NCBI RefSeq assembly: GCF_028640845.1
Contig: NC_080540.1
Span: forward strand, 215,185,300-215,249,299
Origin: Ahaetulla prasina
Lineage: Eukaryota; Chordata; Lepidosauria; Squamata; Colubridae
Length of the DNA: 64,000 nt
Reading direction: 5' to 3'
Part shown: positions 23,715-35,741 of the stretch, piece after piece
How positions within the stretch are numbered: position 1 is the stretch's first letter
Layout of the letters: each line of letters starts with the position of its first letter
Position numbers and translations under genes: made by a program
Notes under the pieces: generated by a model
The model's input: only the letters and a program-made list of their open reading frames with translations
Databases searched by the model: none
What the model was told of the DNA's origin: nothing

Positions 23715-25117
23715 TACAGGGAGGCCACACCGCTTAATGTAAATTTGTCAATTGTGTAATCCAGAAAGCATTTAATTGAGATTTTGTCTGTTCTATCAGA
23801 CACAATTTTGAGAGTCTGCCAGTTTCTTCCTTTTTTGTGTGTGAAATTTTTTAATAAAACACATATTAAACATTGGACACAATGTAATCATCCTGGCATT
23901 ATCTTTGCCATACATACTAAAATAAACAATAAATATCATATATACCTTTCTACTTATATACATTTGGTCTATTCAGTATTTACAGTGAGAGTCTGCCAGT
24001 TTCCGTGGCATTAATTTTTGGACCAATAATTACTGATGGTTGAATAGAAGCCATTCTCTTGTATAGGCCTACGGTGGTTAGAAATGCTCATTATTAAAAA
24101 TTAATCTGTACAGTTCATTCAGCTGTGTTCATTGAGAAGGAGTTAGAAAATGAAGTACAATAAATAAAAACAAAATAAAAATAGGATAAAATAAAACATC
24201 TGGGATCCCTTAGGGCAGGGGTGTCAAACTCAAGGTCCATGGGCTGGATTCAGTGGGACATTTAAATGTGGTCTGTGGGGCCGCCTGGAATCTGGTCCAT
24301 GGGGCCATCTGAAAATAGTAAAGGACCGGTCCGTGGTACCTCTGGCAGCCAAAATGGGGCGCAGGGGGGCGCACACACACCTTGTGCCTCATTTTCTGCC
24401 TGGATGGCCTCCTGCAGCATTCTGCTGGCCAAAACGGGGCACACAGGAGGCGTCTATCCCGCCCTTCCCCCCAAACCGGCCAGCTGAAGTAGAACTACAA
24501 TGCTGATCTGGTCCTCAAGGAAATCCAGTTTGATACCCCTGACTTAGGGTATGTGTGTGTATGCACAGCTCACCATCTTGATCCCTGCTCCTCCATTTCT
24601 TCCTCTTTTCTTTTTTGGTCTCTCAGTTTTTGCAATAGGAATATTATTGGCACAGCAGAATTTCTATTCAGAAATTAACTATAAAAAGAAAGCAAGTCCT
24701 ATGCATCTATGTCAAGTATTAATAGCAGTGCAGAGTTTGTTTATTTATTAATCATACTTATATAAGGCTGAATTTTAAGTTTAAAAAGGGAGAGAAGAAA
24801 AATCAGTGCTTAGAAGATGCTAGTTGACGGTTGCCTTTTATTACTGGTACATGTTTCTATTAGCTCAGTCCTTGAAAAAAGCTTTCATTTTTATTGTGCA
24901 AATGGATAAGATAATCGAATTCCCTTAACAAGTTGATGCAGAACAGCTGTCATATGCCCTCAGTTTCTCAAAGTTCCTTCCAGTGCCGATGATATTTTGT
25001 GGTGGTTTGTCAACATATTCCATAGAATTTTTGGTGATTCTGTTAATTAATAAACAAGGAACTCTAGAAGCAGCAAAACGTAAGGATAAATAATCCAAAT
25101 AACAAATGCCTCAATTG
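23715..25117 (+). repeat. 1.4-kb direct duplication, copy 2
   Basis: Offset 1992 bp from copy 1. Both copies end at ATGCCTCAATTG, after which the sequences diverge. See copy 1. Confidence 0.93.
24216..24541. mobile_element. hAT MITE family B, inside duplication copy 2
   Basis: The duplicated counterpart of 22224-22549, differing by a few substitutions. The insertion therefore predates the duplication. Confidence 0.87.
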
Positions 25118-25925
25118 CCATAGTGCTGCTCATAGAATTTCACCTTACCATACTAATTACCGTAGTTGGACTACTGAAAAATATATTGAGGGTGTATAAG
25201 AAATTAATATCTCCTTATCTTGTTATCGTGATACATGATAATTTCAAATTTCAACTTTTTTTTCACTGTCTTCTACCCTGGCCAACTGGGTATTATATCT
25301 AAATACAAAGTGATGGATTATATTTACTCAGATTGCAATTTACTGCAGGGATACGCTAGAGTTTTTAATCGTGTGTGCTCTTTGATAGTGTTTTCAAAAT
25401 GAATGATGATTCTTGAAATACTCTCTGTCTGTCAAGCTAGAGGGTTTTTCTAAGAAATTATTGGATAGTCAAATGAATGGAAAAAAATCTCTGGAAACAC
25501 CTCCCAGATTATTTAAAAAGGGAAAATTATATATTGTAATTATTATTTTTGAACTTTGCTTATAAATCTGTGCATTGTTCTTATAGATTATTATTATATA
25601 TAATTATATATTATGTGGGAAGATGGGTTAATTTTCATTTTCTACTATGAGCATATTCTTGTTTTCTATGTCAGCATGAGCTATTATGATTCTGAAACAA
25701 TTCAAGAACATATAAATTATATATTCAAGGTATACGAACTACAATATCTTCTATATTTATTCATTTATTTACTTCAGAGAAAACATTATTGCCCTTAGGA
25801 ATGTTCAAAGATCATCATCAAATGAATAAGGAAGTGTTTGGAAGAAAATGGCAACCAATTTGAACATTTAATGTACCATAATTTAAAGTATATGTGGGGC
25901 TTGACTTTTGGTACACTATGGTACG

Positions 25926-25928
<3 letters not shown>
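25118..25928. other. AT-rich intron
   Basis: Very AT-rich, with a TATATAATTATATATTAT palindromic stretch near 25595-25612. No exon. Confidence 0.4.

Positions 25929-25971
<43 letters not shown>
25929..25971. repeat. (CA)n microsatellite
   Basis: About 21 uninterrupted CA units. Open frames across it on both strands are low-complexity artefacts. Confidence 0.95.
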
Positions 25972-25973
<2 letters not shown>

Positions 25974-26464
25974 CACAGCTGTAGTGTGGAGAGGGACAAT
26001 TTTGAATTCCAATATCGGCCCAGAATTCATTCCAAACTCTTCATTTCCATCTGTCCAGTCTGATCATTATTACTATGGCTTTTAGTATTGTCCTAGTATC
26101 TATGAATGTCCATAACTAGATGAAAAATAAATGTGAACAGAATTGTTTTACATCTCAGTCAGTGGTTGGGGACAATGATGGAATGTGCACATTAGGAATG
26201 TAATGCTAAACCTATTTTGTAGTAATTGAACAATGGAAACTTTATAAGAGTTCCCATTCATGTTTGTTTGACCTGACATTTCTTGGCAAGCTGTGCTACA
26301 CAAGAATGTTGTACCTTTTGTGTTAAATAGAGCAACTGGTTACAAAATTATTTGCAACAACAGTCTATTGTTCATGAAGAATGTATCATGTACTGAGAGC
26401 CCATTATGCCTCCACAGGTAATTGTGTTATTGTAATACACTGGTTACAATAACTCTACACTGGT

Positions 26465-26821
26465 AGAGGACGCAGTGGCTCAGGGGCTAGGACATTGAGC
26501 TTGACGATCGAAAGGTCGGCAGCTCAGCGGTTCGAATCCCTAGTGCTGCCGTGTAACGGGCTGAGCTCCCGTTACTTGTCCCAGCTTCTGCCAACCTAGC
26601 AGTTTCGAAAGCACGTAAAAATGCAAGTAGAAAAAATAGGGACCACCTTTGGTGGGAAGGTAACAGTGTTCCGTGCGCCTTTGGCGTTGAGTCATGACGG
26701 CCACATGACCACGGAGACGTCTTCGGACAGCGCTGGCTCTTTGGCTTTGAAACGGAGATGAGCACCACCCCCTAGAGTCGGCAACGATTAGCACGTATGT
26801 GCGAGGGGAACCTTTACCTAA
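26465..26821 (+). mobile_element. Sauria-type tRNA/Bov-B SINE, with target duplication
   Basis: The best SINE copy. Its A box TGGCTCAGGGG (26476-26486) and B box GGTTCGAATCC (26529-26539) both fit RNA polymerase III consensus. The Bov-B-like 3' end is CTAGAGTCGGCAACGATTAG, then CCTTTACC. Flanked by TACACTGGT at 26456-26464 and 26822-26830. The - strand frames of 93 and 110 codons are shadows of the SINE body. Confidence 0.9.
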
Positions 26822-26894
26822 TACACTGGTGTTGTGGGAGAATAATTGAACAAAAATTTGGACATACTGCACTAATCTCCCTTGTGTTGGGGAA

Positions 26895-27052
26895 GATCAT
26901 CCAGGAATGGGTAATACTCTGCTTCTCTGCGTGGAGACCGAGTTAATTTTTCTTGGCCAGGTATTCCTTGCCTGGGTCCTCCCCAGTTGGACTCGGTCTT
27001 CCACGAGTAGAGACTGAGAAAATGAGGCTCACCATTCCTCATGACAAATTCA
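26895..27052. repeat. imperfect palindromic MITE
   Basis: AGGAATGGGTAATACTCTGC and GCGTGGAGACCGAG on the left pair with CTCGGTCTTCCACG and CTCACCATTCCT on the right, around a loop at about 26945-26985. Family not identified. Confidence 0.6.
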
Positions 27053-27056
27053 ACGG

Positions 27057-27466
27057 AACCATATTTTTTGGAGTATAAGACGCACCTTAGTTTTTAGGGA
27101 GGAAAATAAGAAAAAAGCTGATTGACGGGTGAATCAGGCTCCCGGAATACCCCCAATCAGCTGTTCCCAGAGGTGAATTTTAGCAACAGGTTCGTTGGTT
27201 TGAGCTCTGTGCCTTGCTTTTTTTTTCTGCCTCTGAAAGCCTCCGAAACAGAGCTTCAGAAAAAAAGCCTCTGAAGCTCTGTTTCTGAGGCCTTTTTTCT
27301 GAAGCTCTGCTTTTTTTCTGAAGCTTCGTTTCTGATGCTTTTTTTAGCCTCTGAAACCTCTGTTTGAGAAGCTGGGCGGGGCTACATTTGGAGTATAAGA
27401 TGCACCTAGATTTTCACCCTCTTTTTTGGGAAAAGGTGTGTCTTATACTCTGAAAAATACAATAGA
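27057..27466. repeat. palindromic-ended MITE family D (GTATAAGACGCACC)
   Basis: Termini CATATTTTTTGGAGTATAAG and GTCTTATACTCTGAAAAATA are inverted; GACGCACC and GGTGTGTC lie just inside. The interior has repeated GAAGCTCTGTTTCTGA/GCCTCTGAA units (27235-27370). No frame. Confidence 0.75.
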
Positions 27467-27791
27467 TGATTTTGAATACTACCTTATGGAACATTTGCTT
27501 ACAGATGTAAAATCCAAGGGATCAGCATCTTACAAGTAAGTGTATTTCGCGTGACAGTCTTGAAATCTGATTTGCTGGGCTGCACAAATCTCATTTAAGG
27601 AACATATTCTCTCTGAAATGCCTGCTAACTAAATGATCCGCTTGTTTTTGCTAATAGTTTATAAATATATGCTAAATCAGTCTGTGCAATGCTTCAGATT
27701 AAATTCCAAAAAGATGGTTCAGAGTGGCAACTTTAAGAGTCTCTGTTGGCTATTCCTAGGTACTCTGAAATACCTTTTTTAAAATCTAAAG

Positions 27792-27995
27792 CAACGGTGA
27801 AATCCAGCCGGTTATAACCGGCTTGCGCGAACCGGTAGCTCTGGGAGCAGGAGGCTCCACCCACCCGCCGGGACTTCATTACGTCCCATTTTTGACCTTC
27901 TGCACATGCACAGAAGGCTCTCTGCATGCACAGAAGAGGCATGCGTGCACTTCCACTCCTGAACTTGTAGCAAAGGTAAGTGGATTTCACTGCTG
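27792..27995. mobile_element. hAT MITE family E, perfect 8-bp duplication
   Basis: Starts CAACGGTGAAATCCAGCCGG, ends AGTGGATTTCACTGCTG, and is flanked by ATCTAAAG at 27784-27791 and 27996-28003. Interior motifs GAACCGGTAG and TGCACATGCACAGAAGG. Confidence 0.88.
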
Positions 27996-28003
27996 ATCTA
28001 AAG

Positions 28004-29640
28004 GCATTGCATAGTCAGAATGTCTAATCCCCCCCCCATTTTTCAGCTATGCTTAATCCCTCCCCCCCCCATTTTTCAGCTATGCTGGACATCTGATTTC
28101 TTTATGTAAAATTTGACAGGTTTTGTTCATGATTGCCTGCTTATTAGTTTGCCTTATCACATGTAGCTTTCTAGATATGACTTATTCCATTCTGCCTTCT
28201 TCTATCAACCCAACTGCCAAAAAATTAAACCAGCCACTTGCCCTGTAGTGCTGTAACTGAACGCCAGGTGTCAAAACCTGCCATGCATCTGGCTTAATAT
28301 AGGCCATAACCAAAATGCCCCTTGAACATCTGATTTAAAGAAATAAACGTATATATGTAAAATGAAAGATTTTGCTGCCTTGCTTCAAAGATGTGTTCTA
28401 ATGTTGTTTCCTATTCTGTCCTTTGCAACAGTGGTATGTATTACAACTGACTGTGTAACATTTGTCCACAAAAGGCAATTACATGTTTTAGTTATTTGCA
28501 AAGCAAATAAGACATTTTTAAGAAAAAATGTGTGACATTTTTTGCTAGGAAATTAGAAAACCACAGTATCACTTCAGATATAAGCTTTCATTAATACCAT
28601 CTTAATACCCTCAATTTTCGTTGTTGTCCTATATTTGTATTTTTCTCTGCTTTCTCAGATAAGATAATCACTAAATATTCCTTTTATCAGTGTTAGCCAA
28701 TAAGACCAGCTAGTTCCGTTCTTAAGACAAAATGCATACGTTAATAACTTTTAGGTTTGATTATGTGGTCAACGAATCTTTTTGGTCCAGAAACATCAAT
28801 TTCAGAATCAGAATAGCCAGACTGATCTCTTGAAAGACATATAGGGCATTGAACTGAGCTGAAGTCACTATACTGGCTGCCAATGTACTGTATTTCCTGA
28901 CAAGATAAAATATGTGCTTATCTTTAATGCTATATAAGTCTGTCGTTCAGGATATCTTCTTTATTAGTCATCCTTATTCATGCTCTCTGGGATCAATGAG
29001 ATATTTACCTATAGCTACCAGATATATCCTATGACACCTCAGAATTGAACTTGATATCTCTGGAATTCATTATCTTCCAGGTTTAGAGCACATCTTTCTG
29101 AGCTAATGTTTAATGGCTGATAAATGAAATTTGTTGTACATTTTTTAAGTTTTAACTTTTACATTTTGATAATAAACCATTAATAGACTTCAAGATGTAC
29201 CATTAAAAACTGAATAATTTTTATTGTATCCCTACATTATTATTGATATTCATAAAGTAAATAAAAACAGAGTAAGTTCCCAGTAAAGAACCAAGGAAGT
29301 GCATTAATTAAATAGCATCAATTGTTAAAAGGCCGCCATCTTCTTTATCTTCACCAACTCATACTGATACTGTCATGTTTCATATTCTTTGAAAAGATCT
29401 TTAACAACTATCAGTTAGATTGATCACAAAACAAAATTAGAGGAAATAGCTTCTAGCTCATTAATGGAATGATCTTTCTTTGGTTTTTATAATATGAATG
29501 TGCTAGTCTTTCATTCAGTTCGTGTGATTTAGATTATGTTATTGGCTTTTTATACCGGTGTGATAGTCCAGCAAAGGCATAGAATCATCACTTTTCCCTT
29601 TCTGAGAATGTATTTAATTATTTGTATCCTTTGTTATTTT
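28004..29640. other. intron, nothing recognised
   Basis: Includes a small local duplication at 28027-28084 (poly-C then ATTTTTCAGCTATGCT, twice). Otherwise unique-looking AT-rich sequence. Confidence 0.45.
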
Positions 29641-29655
29641 ATAAATAATTCAAAA

Positions 29656-29656
29656 T

Positions 29657-29707
<51 letters not shown>

Positions 29708-29709
29708 TT
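29656..29709. repeat. (ATTT)n microsatellite
   Basis: About 13 units; the tail of the adjacent reverse-strand retroelement fragment. Confidence 0.95.
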
Positions 29710-30045
29710 TGATTTTCTTAGCCGCCCATCTCAGTAAATTATTCTAGCAGCTTGCAATCCAGAACATAAAAATTAAAATAAAAACAATAAAAACAGTAGG
29801 AAGTATTAAAAACTGTAGAAAACATTAGAACCTCAAGTTCAAAATACTCATGAGAGCAACATGTTTGGCTCTCAAGATATTTTATCCACAACAGCAGCCC
29901 CGTCTGATGCATTGGACTGAGAGACAGTGACTGGCCCGAAGTCACCCAGCTGGTTTTCATGCCTAAGGTAAGACTAGAACTCAGTCTCCTGGTTTCTAGC
30001 CTGATACCTAAACCACTAGAATAAACTGGCTCTCAGAACAATTTC
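29710..30045 (-). mobile_element. reverse LINE tail and SINE fragment
   Basis: Read in reverse, 30045-29925 is the tRNA-like head and body of the third SINE type (CTCTTTCAG-, GACTTCGGGCCAGTCAC-like). It is followed by sequence ending GATGGGCGGCTAAGAAAATC and (AAAT)n, a common L2/CR1-like tail. Confidence 0.65.
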
Positions 30046-30326
30046 TGAGTCTAATCATCTATTGTTCCCTGAGTGCAACTTAAATATGTTTTGGCAGCAA
30101 TGCCTGGACAACCTTAATATGGTCCTATGGTTATGAAATAAAACATGTCTTTTGTTATGTTTTGTATACCATTTCTTTCTGTTTAGGCTATGGTACAAGA
30201 AATCTGAATTTAGTTCCCTTCAGATATTCTGAAATTTGATAAAATGGCCTTTTCCAACTTGTTATCTTTCAGAGATGTTAGTCCACAATTCTATTTGAGT
30301 ATATAGCATTCTGTGCACTTCAGCAT

Positions 30327-30463
30327 ATAGCCATGCTGGCCACATGACCACAGAAATGTCTTCAGATAAGACATTCTTAGCTGGCTCCCACAGCTAAGAA
30401 ATGGAGATCAGCACTGCCCCCTAGAGTCAGACACGACTGGATAGGGGAAACCTTTACCTTTAG
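30327..30463 (+). mobile_element. 5'-truncated Sauria-type SINE
   Basis: Contains GGCCACATGACCACAGAAAT and CTAGAGTCAGACACGACTGG, then AACCTTTACCTTT. The tRNA head is missing. It joins the next SINE directly. Confidence 0.8.
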
Positions 30464-30685
30464 AGTGCAGTACTGCAGGCTACTTCTGCTGACTGCCAGC
30501 TGACTGCAATTTGGCAGTTCAAATCTCACCAGGTTCAAGGTTGACTCAGCCTTTCATCCTTCTGAGGTGGGTAAAATGAGGACCCAGATTGTTGGGGGCA
30601 ATATACTGACTCTGTAAACCACTTAGAGAGGGCTGTAAAGCACTATGAAGCAGTATATAAGTCTAAGTGCTGTTGCTATATGCAT
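30460..30685 (+). mobile_element. tRNA-derived SINE (second type)
   Basis: Forward copy of the family at 17994: TAGAGTGCAGTACTGCAGGC, GTTGACTCAGCCTTTCATCC, and the tail GTCTAAGTGCTGTTGCTAT. The head is truncated by the preceding SINE. Confidence 0.82.
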
Positions 30686-31440
30686 TATGAAGCAATCATG
30701 GGCTAGCAGCTAGGTTAATCTGAACAGTTGTGAGGAGGCAGCATTCTACTAGTTTATATGAACTAATGTTCATATAAAGCAGATTGGTGTGTATACGCAG
30801 ATAATATTACAACACCAGCCTGTTTTCCATTTTTTTTTCAGTTGGACCATTGCAGAAGCCTCAACATCTGGAAAGTTGCACATAATTAATAGGTAGTCCA
30901 CTTTATCTAACCATTTGCAGCTGTTACATTATTTTAGGAGAAACTGAGTCCTGCATCACTGGAGTTGTTTGTTTTGGCATTCAGGACAGATACTTCCTTT
31001 ATTAACATGCTGAGATAAATCAAAACATCTGGTTTGGAAGCTTGTCCTGTTTTTGGGGGCAGAAGGTTCCCAAGGGGCAGCTATGAGGAGTCCTTTTCAA
31101 ACTGTGGCTTATGAAGAAGGGAAGAGAATGTGTTAGCTTCCATTCTTGAAACTCACCAATTGTGTTTGGAATTTTCTTCAACCTTGCACATTCAGCATTG
31201 CAATGTAAGCTTAAATTTGTTTCCAAACTAATTCTGTAGTGGTATAATCCCTTATCAAGTCTGTTTTTCTTTTTCTTCTCTGCTTTTCTCCTTTGACTCT
31301 TGTTTTGAAGAGGAAAAAAAGTAGAAATGCCCTCCTGTGTTGATTATTGAATTAAAGTGCTAAGCACAGAGCTTTATGTTTCTGTGCGTAAAACCAATGT
31401 ACGTATAAAACAATTTTCCCCTACCTAATTGTTTCTTGAT
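30686..31440. other. intron, nothing recognised
   Basis: No recognisable element or exon. Confidence 0.4.
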
Positions 31441-31613
31441 GAGTGTTTTCTCAAACTTTTCCAATTGTGGAACCACTAAATAAATTTTCGTAAAATGCAG
31501 GGTCCACTGGTCAATTAGAGGTGGTTAGTGATCTCTACTGGGCTAATTTGCAAAGGCTGTGTGACAGATTATCTCTTGGAGTTCCACAGAGCCCAGTTTG
31601 AAAATCACTGAAT
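31441..31613. mobile_element. old hAT (Charlie-like) remnant
   Basis: TTTTCTCAAACTTTTCC at the left and CCCAGTTTGAAAATCACTG at the right look like decayed Charlie inverted termini. No transposase. Confidence 0.5.
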
Positions 31614-32344
31614 GAAAAATGCAAAAATGCAACTCATCAAACTCTTTTGTGAACTACAGTACCTCCCTAAGAGCCAATCATTTTGGCCTATTGGTAGATT
31701 TATAGTGCTTAGAGGTTTTAAGAAGCCAAATGGATGACTAAAGCCTTGCAGATGCTTAAGGCACATATTTTTGTCTTAAAAATCTGTGCCATAAGCCTTA
31801 AAAATCCCAGCAGTCTTCAATATATAGCTCAAAACCTAATGAGGTCCAAGCCAACTGCAGTTGTAAATCTCTGTTATATTAGAACCACATTTCACAATAT
31901 GCCCTGCAAACAAGGCATTGTGACTATCAGGATGTGTGCTTCCCATGATAGCTGCTTTTACATGGATCCTGATGTAATTCCGTATTTCCTTGAAAAAAAT
32001 GATTAATTCGGCTTCCACAGTGTATATCATCTCTCAGACTTTAGACACTTAAGAAGCACTTCAACTTGCTTTCTGCTTACTTTCTGGATTGTTGAGCACT
32101 CCATATGATAACTGAAATTAAATGGCCATATAGCTTAGTTCTGTCTTCCTTAATGGAAAGAAGTCATTTGTGCCCATGATTTCCAGATGCTACAGTAATG
32201 AATAGAATAGTGGGAATTACAGTCCAGTCCCGCATAACAGAAAGCTGTTTATGGAACAAGCTGCCTTAGTTATACAAATGTTTTATAAGGATTATTGTGT
32301 TCTTTGGATGAAGATGACCTTCAGGATCCTTCCAGCTCCACCCA
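31614..32344. other. intron, nothing recognised
   Basis: The 90-codon + frame at 31734-32006 has no recognisable product. Confidence 0.4.
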
Positions 32345-32831
32345 TTATTTTTGCAAGGTTAGAGTTGTAAGACTGCTGGAATGGCCTGGACCTTAACCCA
32401 ATTGAAAATATGTGGAACCGACTAAAGAAACTTGTTCGTCAGAAGCGACCCAAAACCCAGTTAATAGAAGCAATCATTCAATCTTGGTTTCACATTACAA
32501 CAGCTGCAGAACTAAAAGACTTGGTTCACTCCATGGGAAGACGTTGTAAGGCCGTAATTCATGCTAAAGGTTACCCAACTGAAGTATTAACTGACGTGAT
32601 AATTTTTGTATATCTCATTTTTTCTACGTGTTTCTCTCTTCTTCTTTATACTGCAACAGCTATTCTAATAGCAAATCCTTCAGAAAAATTATTGCATCAC
32701 ATACTTGATTAAATTATCTTTCCATTGATGTATAATTTTATGGTGCTGCTCCAAAGAAAAGTGATGTTCTTAGCTAGTTTTAGAAAATACACTTTTCCCA
32801 AAATGTTTCCACAATTTTAGCCACTGCTGTA
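32345..32831 (+). pseudogene. Tc1-like transposase 3' remnant
   Basis: Tc1/mariner transposases cut and paste DNA at TA sites. The frame from 32365 encodes a decayed DLNPIENMWNRLKKLVRQKR, the segment around the last catalytic acidic residue (LNPIEN), then KDLVHSMGRRCKAVIHAKGY, the usual C-terminal end. The 3' inverted terminus follows (AATTTTAGCCACTGCTGTA, ending at TA near 32830). The upstream two-thirds of the gene, including the first catalytic Asp, and the 5' terminus are absent, so it is inactive. Confidence 0.85.
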
Positions 32832-33182
32832 ATGGTGGACTACTTGTAAATATAAATGGCAATTTAACCCAACCTAGAGCCTCATACTGTAAAGTCCAGT
32901 TTACAGTTTGTTCTATTATACTCCTTTATTCAGGAGGTGAATCAGTAACACTGCTTGAACCAGAGCCAAATCATTCATCCAGTAATAGATTCCTTTGCTC
33001 TATTTAAGCAAGTAGCTACTAGCACATTTTTCCCCAAATCCCCTTTTTATTTCTTCTTTAATAATTACTGCTTTGTGAGCTAGTTTAATGCTTTAATCGT
33101 CTACTCTCTAGCGCCTGCCTGTAAAATTATTTCTTCTTTTACAATACATTAGGTGCTTTTGTCTTTATAAGTCAAATCATTT
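32832..33182. other. intron, nothing recognised
   Basis: No element or exon identified. Confidence 0.4.
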
Positions 33183-33279
33183 AAATATCCAACCAGAAAA
33201 TAAGCCCTAGCCTGATTTTTCAGGATACTTGTAATATAAGCCCTGCCCCCCAAAATCAAACCCAGTTAACCCAAAGCTG

Positions 33280-33430
33280 TTTTTTCAGGAGGCAACTGGA
33301 CTTTCTTGTTTTGTCTTTGAAGACGTTTTGCTTTTCATCCAAGAAGCTTGTTCAGCTCTGACAGGATAGAGGGGAATGGAAGGATTTATATATTCCTTGC
33401 TGTCTGCTTGGAGGTTTATTTGTATCCTCA
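33280..33430. repeat. dispersed repeat fragment
   Basis: Contains GAAGACGTTTTGCTTTTCAT and CCAAGAAGCTTGTTCAGCTC, motifs widely dispersed in reptile and fish genomes, probably from a LINE or Penelope 3' region. Family uncertain. Confidence 0.45.
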
Positions 33431-33483
33431 GGGTATCTATAGACTTCAAACCCTTAAGATCATTAGCCAGTCAGACACATTTA

Positions 33484-33595
33484 GTACCGTATTTCCCTGA
33501 AAATAAGACCTAACTGGAAAATAAGCTCTAATGCATCTTTTGGAACAAAAAATTAATATAAGACCCAGTCTTATTTTTGGGGAAACACAGTGTCT
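33484..33595. repeat. palindromic-ended MITE family C, short copy
   Basis: CCGTATTTCCCTGAAAATAA and CTTATTTTTGGGGAAACACA are inverted termini next to TA. The middle has CTCTAATGCATCTTTTGG. Confidence 0.75.
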
Positions 33596-33612
33596 GATAT
33601 AATGCTACCCAT

Positions 33613-33865
33613 CAGTGGTGGGTTCTAACGAGTTTTGCCACCGGTTCTCATCACGTACGCATTGAGTAAAAAAACAGCTGAGGCATGGCAATCCACTCTG
33701 CCGCGCCTTACAGCTGAGCTAAAAATAAAGGAATAAAGGTAGGTATATCGCGGGGGCGGGCAGGAGGGCCCAGCTGACATTAGGAGCGAACCGGTTTGCT
33801 CTCATATCAAGATTTCCACTACCGGCTCTCCCGAACCGGGGAGAACCGGTAGCAACCCACCACTG
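33613..33865. mobile_element. hAT MITE family E, perfect 8-bp duplication
   Basis: Starts CAGTGGTGGGTTCTAACG, ends CAACCCACCACTG, and is flanked by CTACCCAT at 33605-33612 and 33866-33873. Interior CCGGTTCTC/GAACCGG motifs. Confidence 0.92.
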
Positions 33866-33873
33866 CTACCCAT

Positions 33874-34400
33874 ACAGTAAGAAGGCCATGTTAAAAAAAT
33901 ATTGTTGTCTACTTTCCATGGAGTATGCATTCGCACAGTGGGAGCACTATGGTGTGGTATTTAAAGACTGCTTTCTAAATGTATTGGATTAGAACTCCGA
34001 TACACAATTCTGCATGTGAACTCTTGCATGGTCAACCTAACCTCTTCTTGCTGCTTTCCTGTTTTCCCCAAGGAACTCACATGACTCTTTGACCCGTGCT
34101 GCAAAGTATCGATCATGAGCTTGTGGCTAGCCCCTTTTAGCCTTTCCATTTACTATCTAAATCGCCACTCTCCTTCTAACAACTTAATTGACCTTTTCCT
34201 CTGGCTAGTTATGTAACCATCTTCCTGTTCCCCCTAATCAATTTCCTTCAGTCAAAATAGGGAGCAAGTATTACTTCCTCATTCCCACATGTTTTTGCTA
34301 ATATGAAAAGCCAAATGTCAGCATTGTGATCGATAACCCTGAGGTTCGTTCTGTGTGTCAAATGGGACACACTCCCCTAAATGCTCCCCTGTCTGAGTAT
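33874..34400. other. intron, nothing recognised
   Basis: No element or exon identified. Confidence 0.4.
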
Positions 34401-34767
34401 ACAGGTATCCTTGCCTTACAACAGTTCATTTAGTGACCGTTCAAAGTTACAACAGCACTGAAAAAAAATGACCTATGACCATTTTTCACACCTATGACAA
34501 TTGCAGCATCCCCATGGTTCATATTTATGACAGTTGCTGTGTCCTGGAGTCATGTGATCAGCTTTTGTGACCTTCTGACAAGCAACAGCCAGCGGGGAAG
34601 CCAGATTCACTTAACAACCACATTACTAACTTGACAAATTCAATGATTCACTTATCAACGAATAAGCGAAGAAAGGTTGCAAAATGGGGCAAACTCACTT
34701 AACAAATGTTTCACTTAGCAACATAAATTTTGGGCTCAATTGTGGTCGTAACCTGTGACTACCTGTA
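34401..34767 (-). repeat. TA-target MITE family A, source of nearby array
   Basis: Starts ACAGGTATCCTTGCC after TA and ends GTGACTACCTGTA. Its segment 34605-34720 is the template of the tandem array at 36256-36830, and its 3' end reappears at 36807-36875. Confidence 0.87.
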
Positions 34768-34783
34768 TTGCTTTTATTAGTAC

Positions 34784-35040
34784 CGTATTTCCCCGAAAAT
34801 AAGACCCTGTCTTATATTTTTTGAACCCCGAAATAAGTACGTGGCCTTATTTTCGGGAGGTCTTATTATTTTGGGGCAAATGGAGCAAGATGGGGCTCCT
34901 CTTGCCATCTTACCTGATTTCCAGTTCTGCGGTTAAATATTTTCGAGGAGGGCTTATTTTCGGGGGGGGGGAAAGGCTTATTTTAGTGCATGCACTCAAA
35001 AGCCCAGCTGGGCTTATTATCAATTGGGAAAACAGGGTAT
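34784..35040. repeat. palindromic-ended MITE family C, long copy
   Basis: Starts TACCGTATTTCCCCGAAAAT and ends at AACAGGGTATTG. The interior has GGGGCTCCTCTTGCC and TTCGAGGAGGGCTTATTTTC. A sister copy at 43905 has the same layout. Confidence 0.8.
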
Positions 35041-35741
35041 TGTTTTTATAAATAAAACTTTGCTCAATTGCTTTAGTTCTAGGGTCTGTGGGTCATTCTT
35101 TCTTGGCTTTTGGCTACATGAGATGGGACATAATGTATGTGCATTAGTCCAACATAGCCTTTTGGGTTAAAAACTTCATTTTGGAGGTTTTGAATCACTA
35201 TCTTGCTGAAATATCCAACCTACATTTTTATTTTTAATTATCAGAAAGGCAAAAGAAGCCTCTGGGATCTCCTGGCAACGTTTTTACAATCAATTACAAT
35301 ATCCTTCTGTCCACTTAAGAGAATTGAGCCTGAAGGCATAGCTTTGTCAGAATTCCGCTCCTAAGTTTAGGGCAGATATCAAATGATAGTCCTCTCTGCT
35401 TGTCAATATGAAGCCACTGGGAAGAGTCATCAGGGGCTGTCAGGCTGGATGCCACCTCTGTGTGGATGACATGTTTCTCTCTCTTTTCCAATGTCTATCA
35501 TGTCTGTTGTTTCCTTGGTGGACTTTGCTTGGGCCATATTGCATACTGGATGAAATGTAACAGCTTAAACTGAATCCAGACAGGATACTATGACTTTGGT
35601 AGTTGGGGGAAACTTTATTCATATGAATGGGACTACATCTGCCCTTAATGCAGCTTCTCTTCTCTTGAAGAAACCTACTTCGTTTGGCGGATTTTCTTTG
35701 ATCCAGCACTCTTCTTCAAATGTCAAATCAACACAGAGAAT

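Noticed and set aside
25818..26085. Frames of Val/Cys or Thr/His repeats
   Set aside because: Translation of a (CA)n microsatellite.
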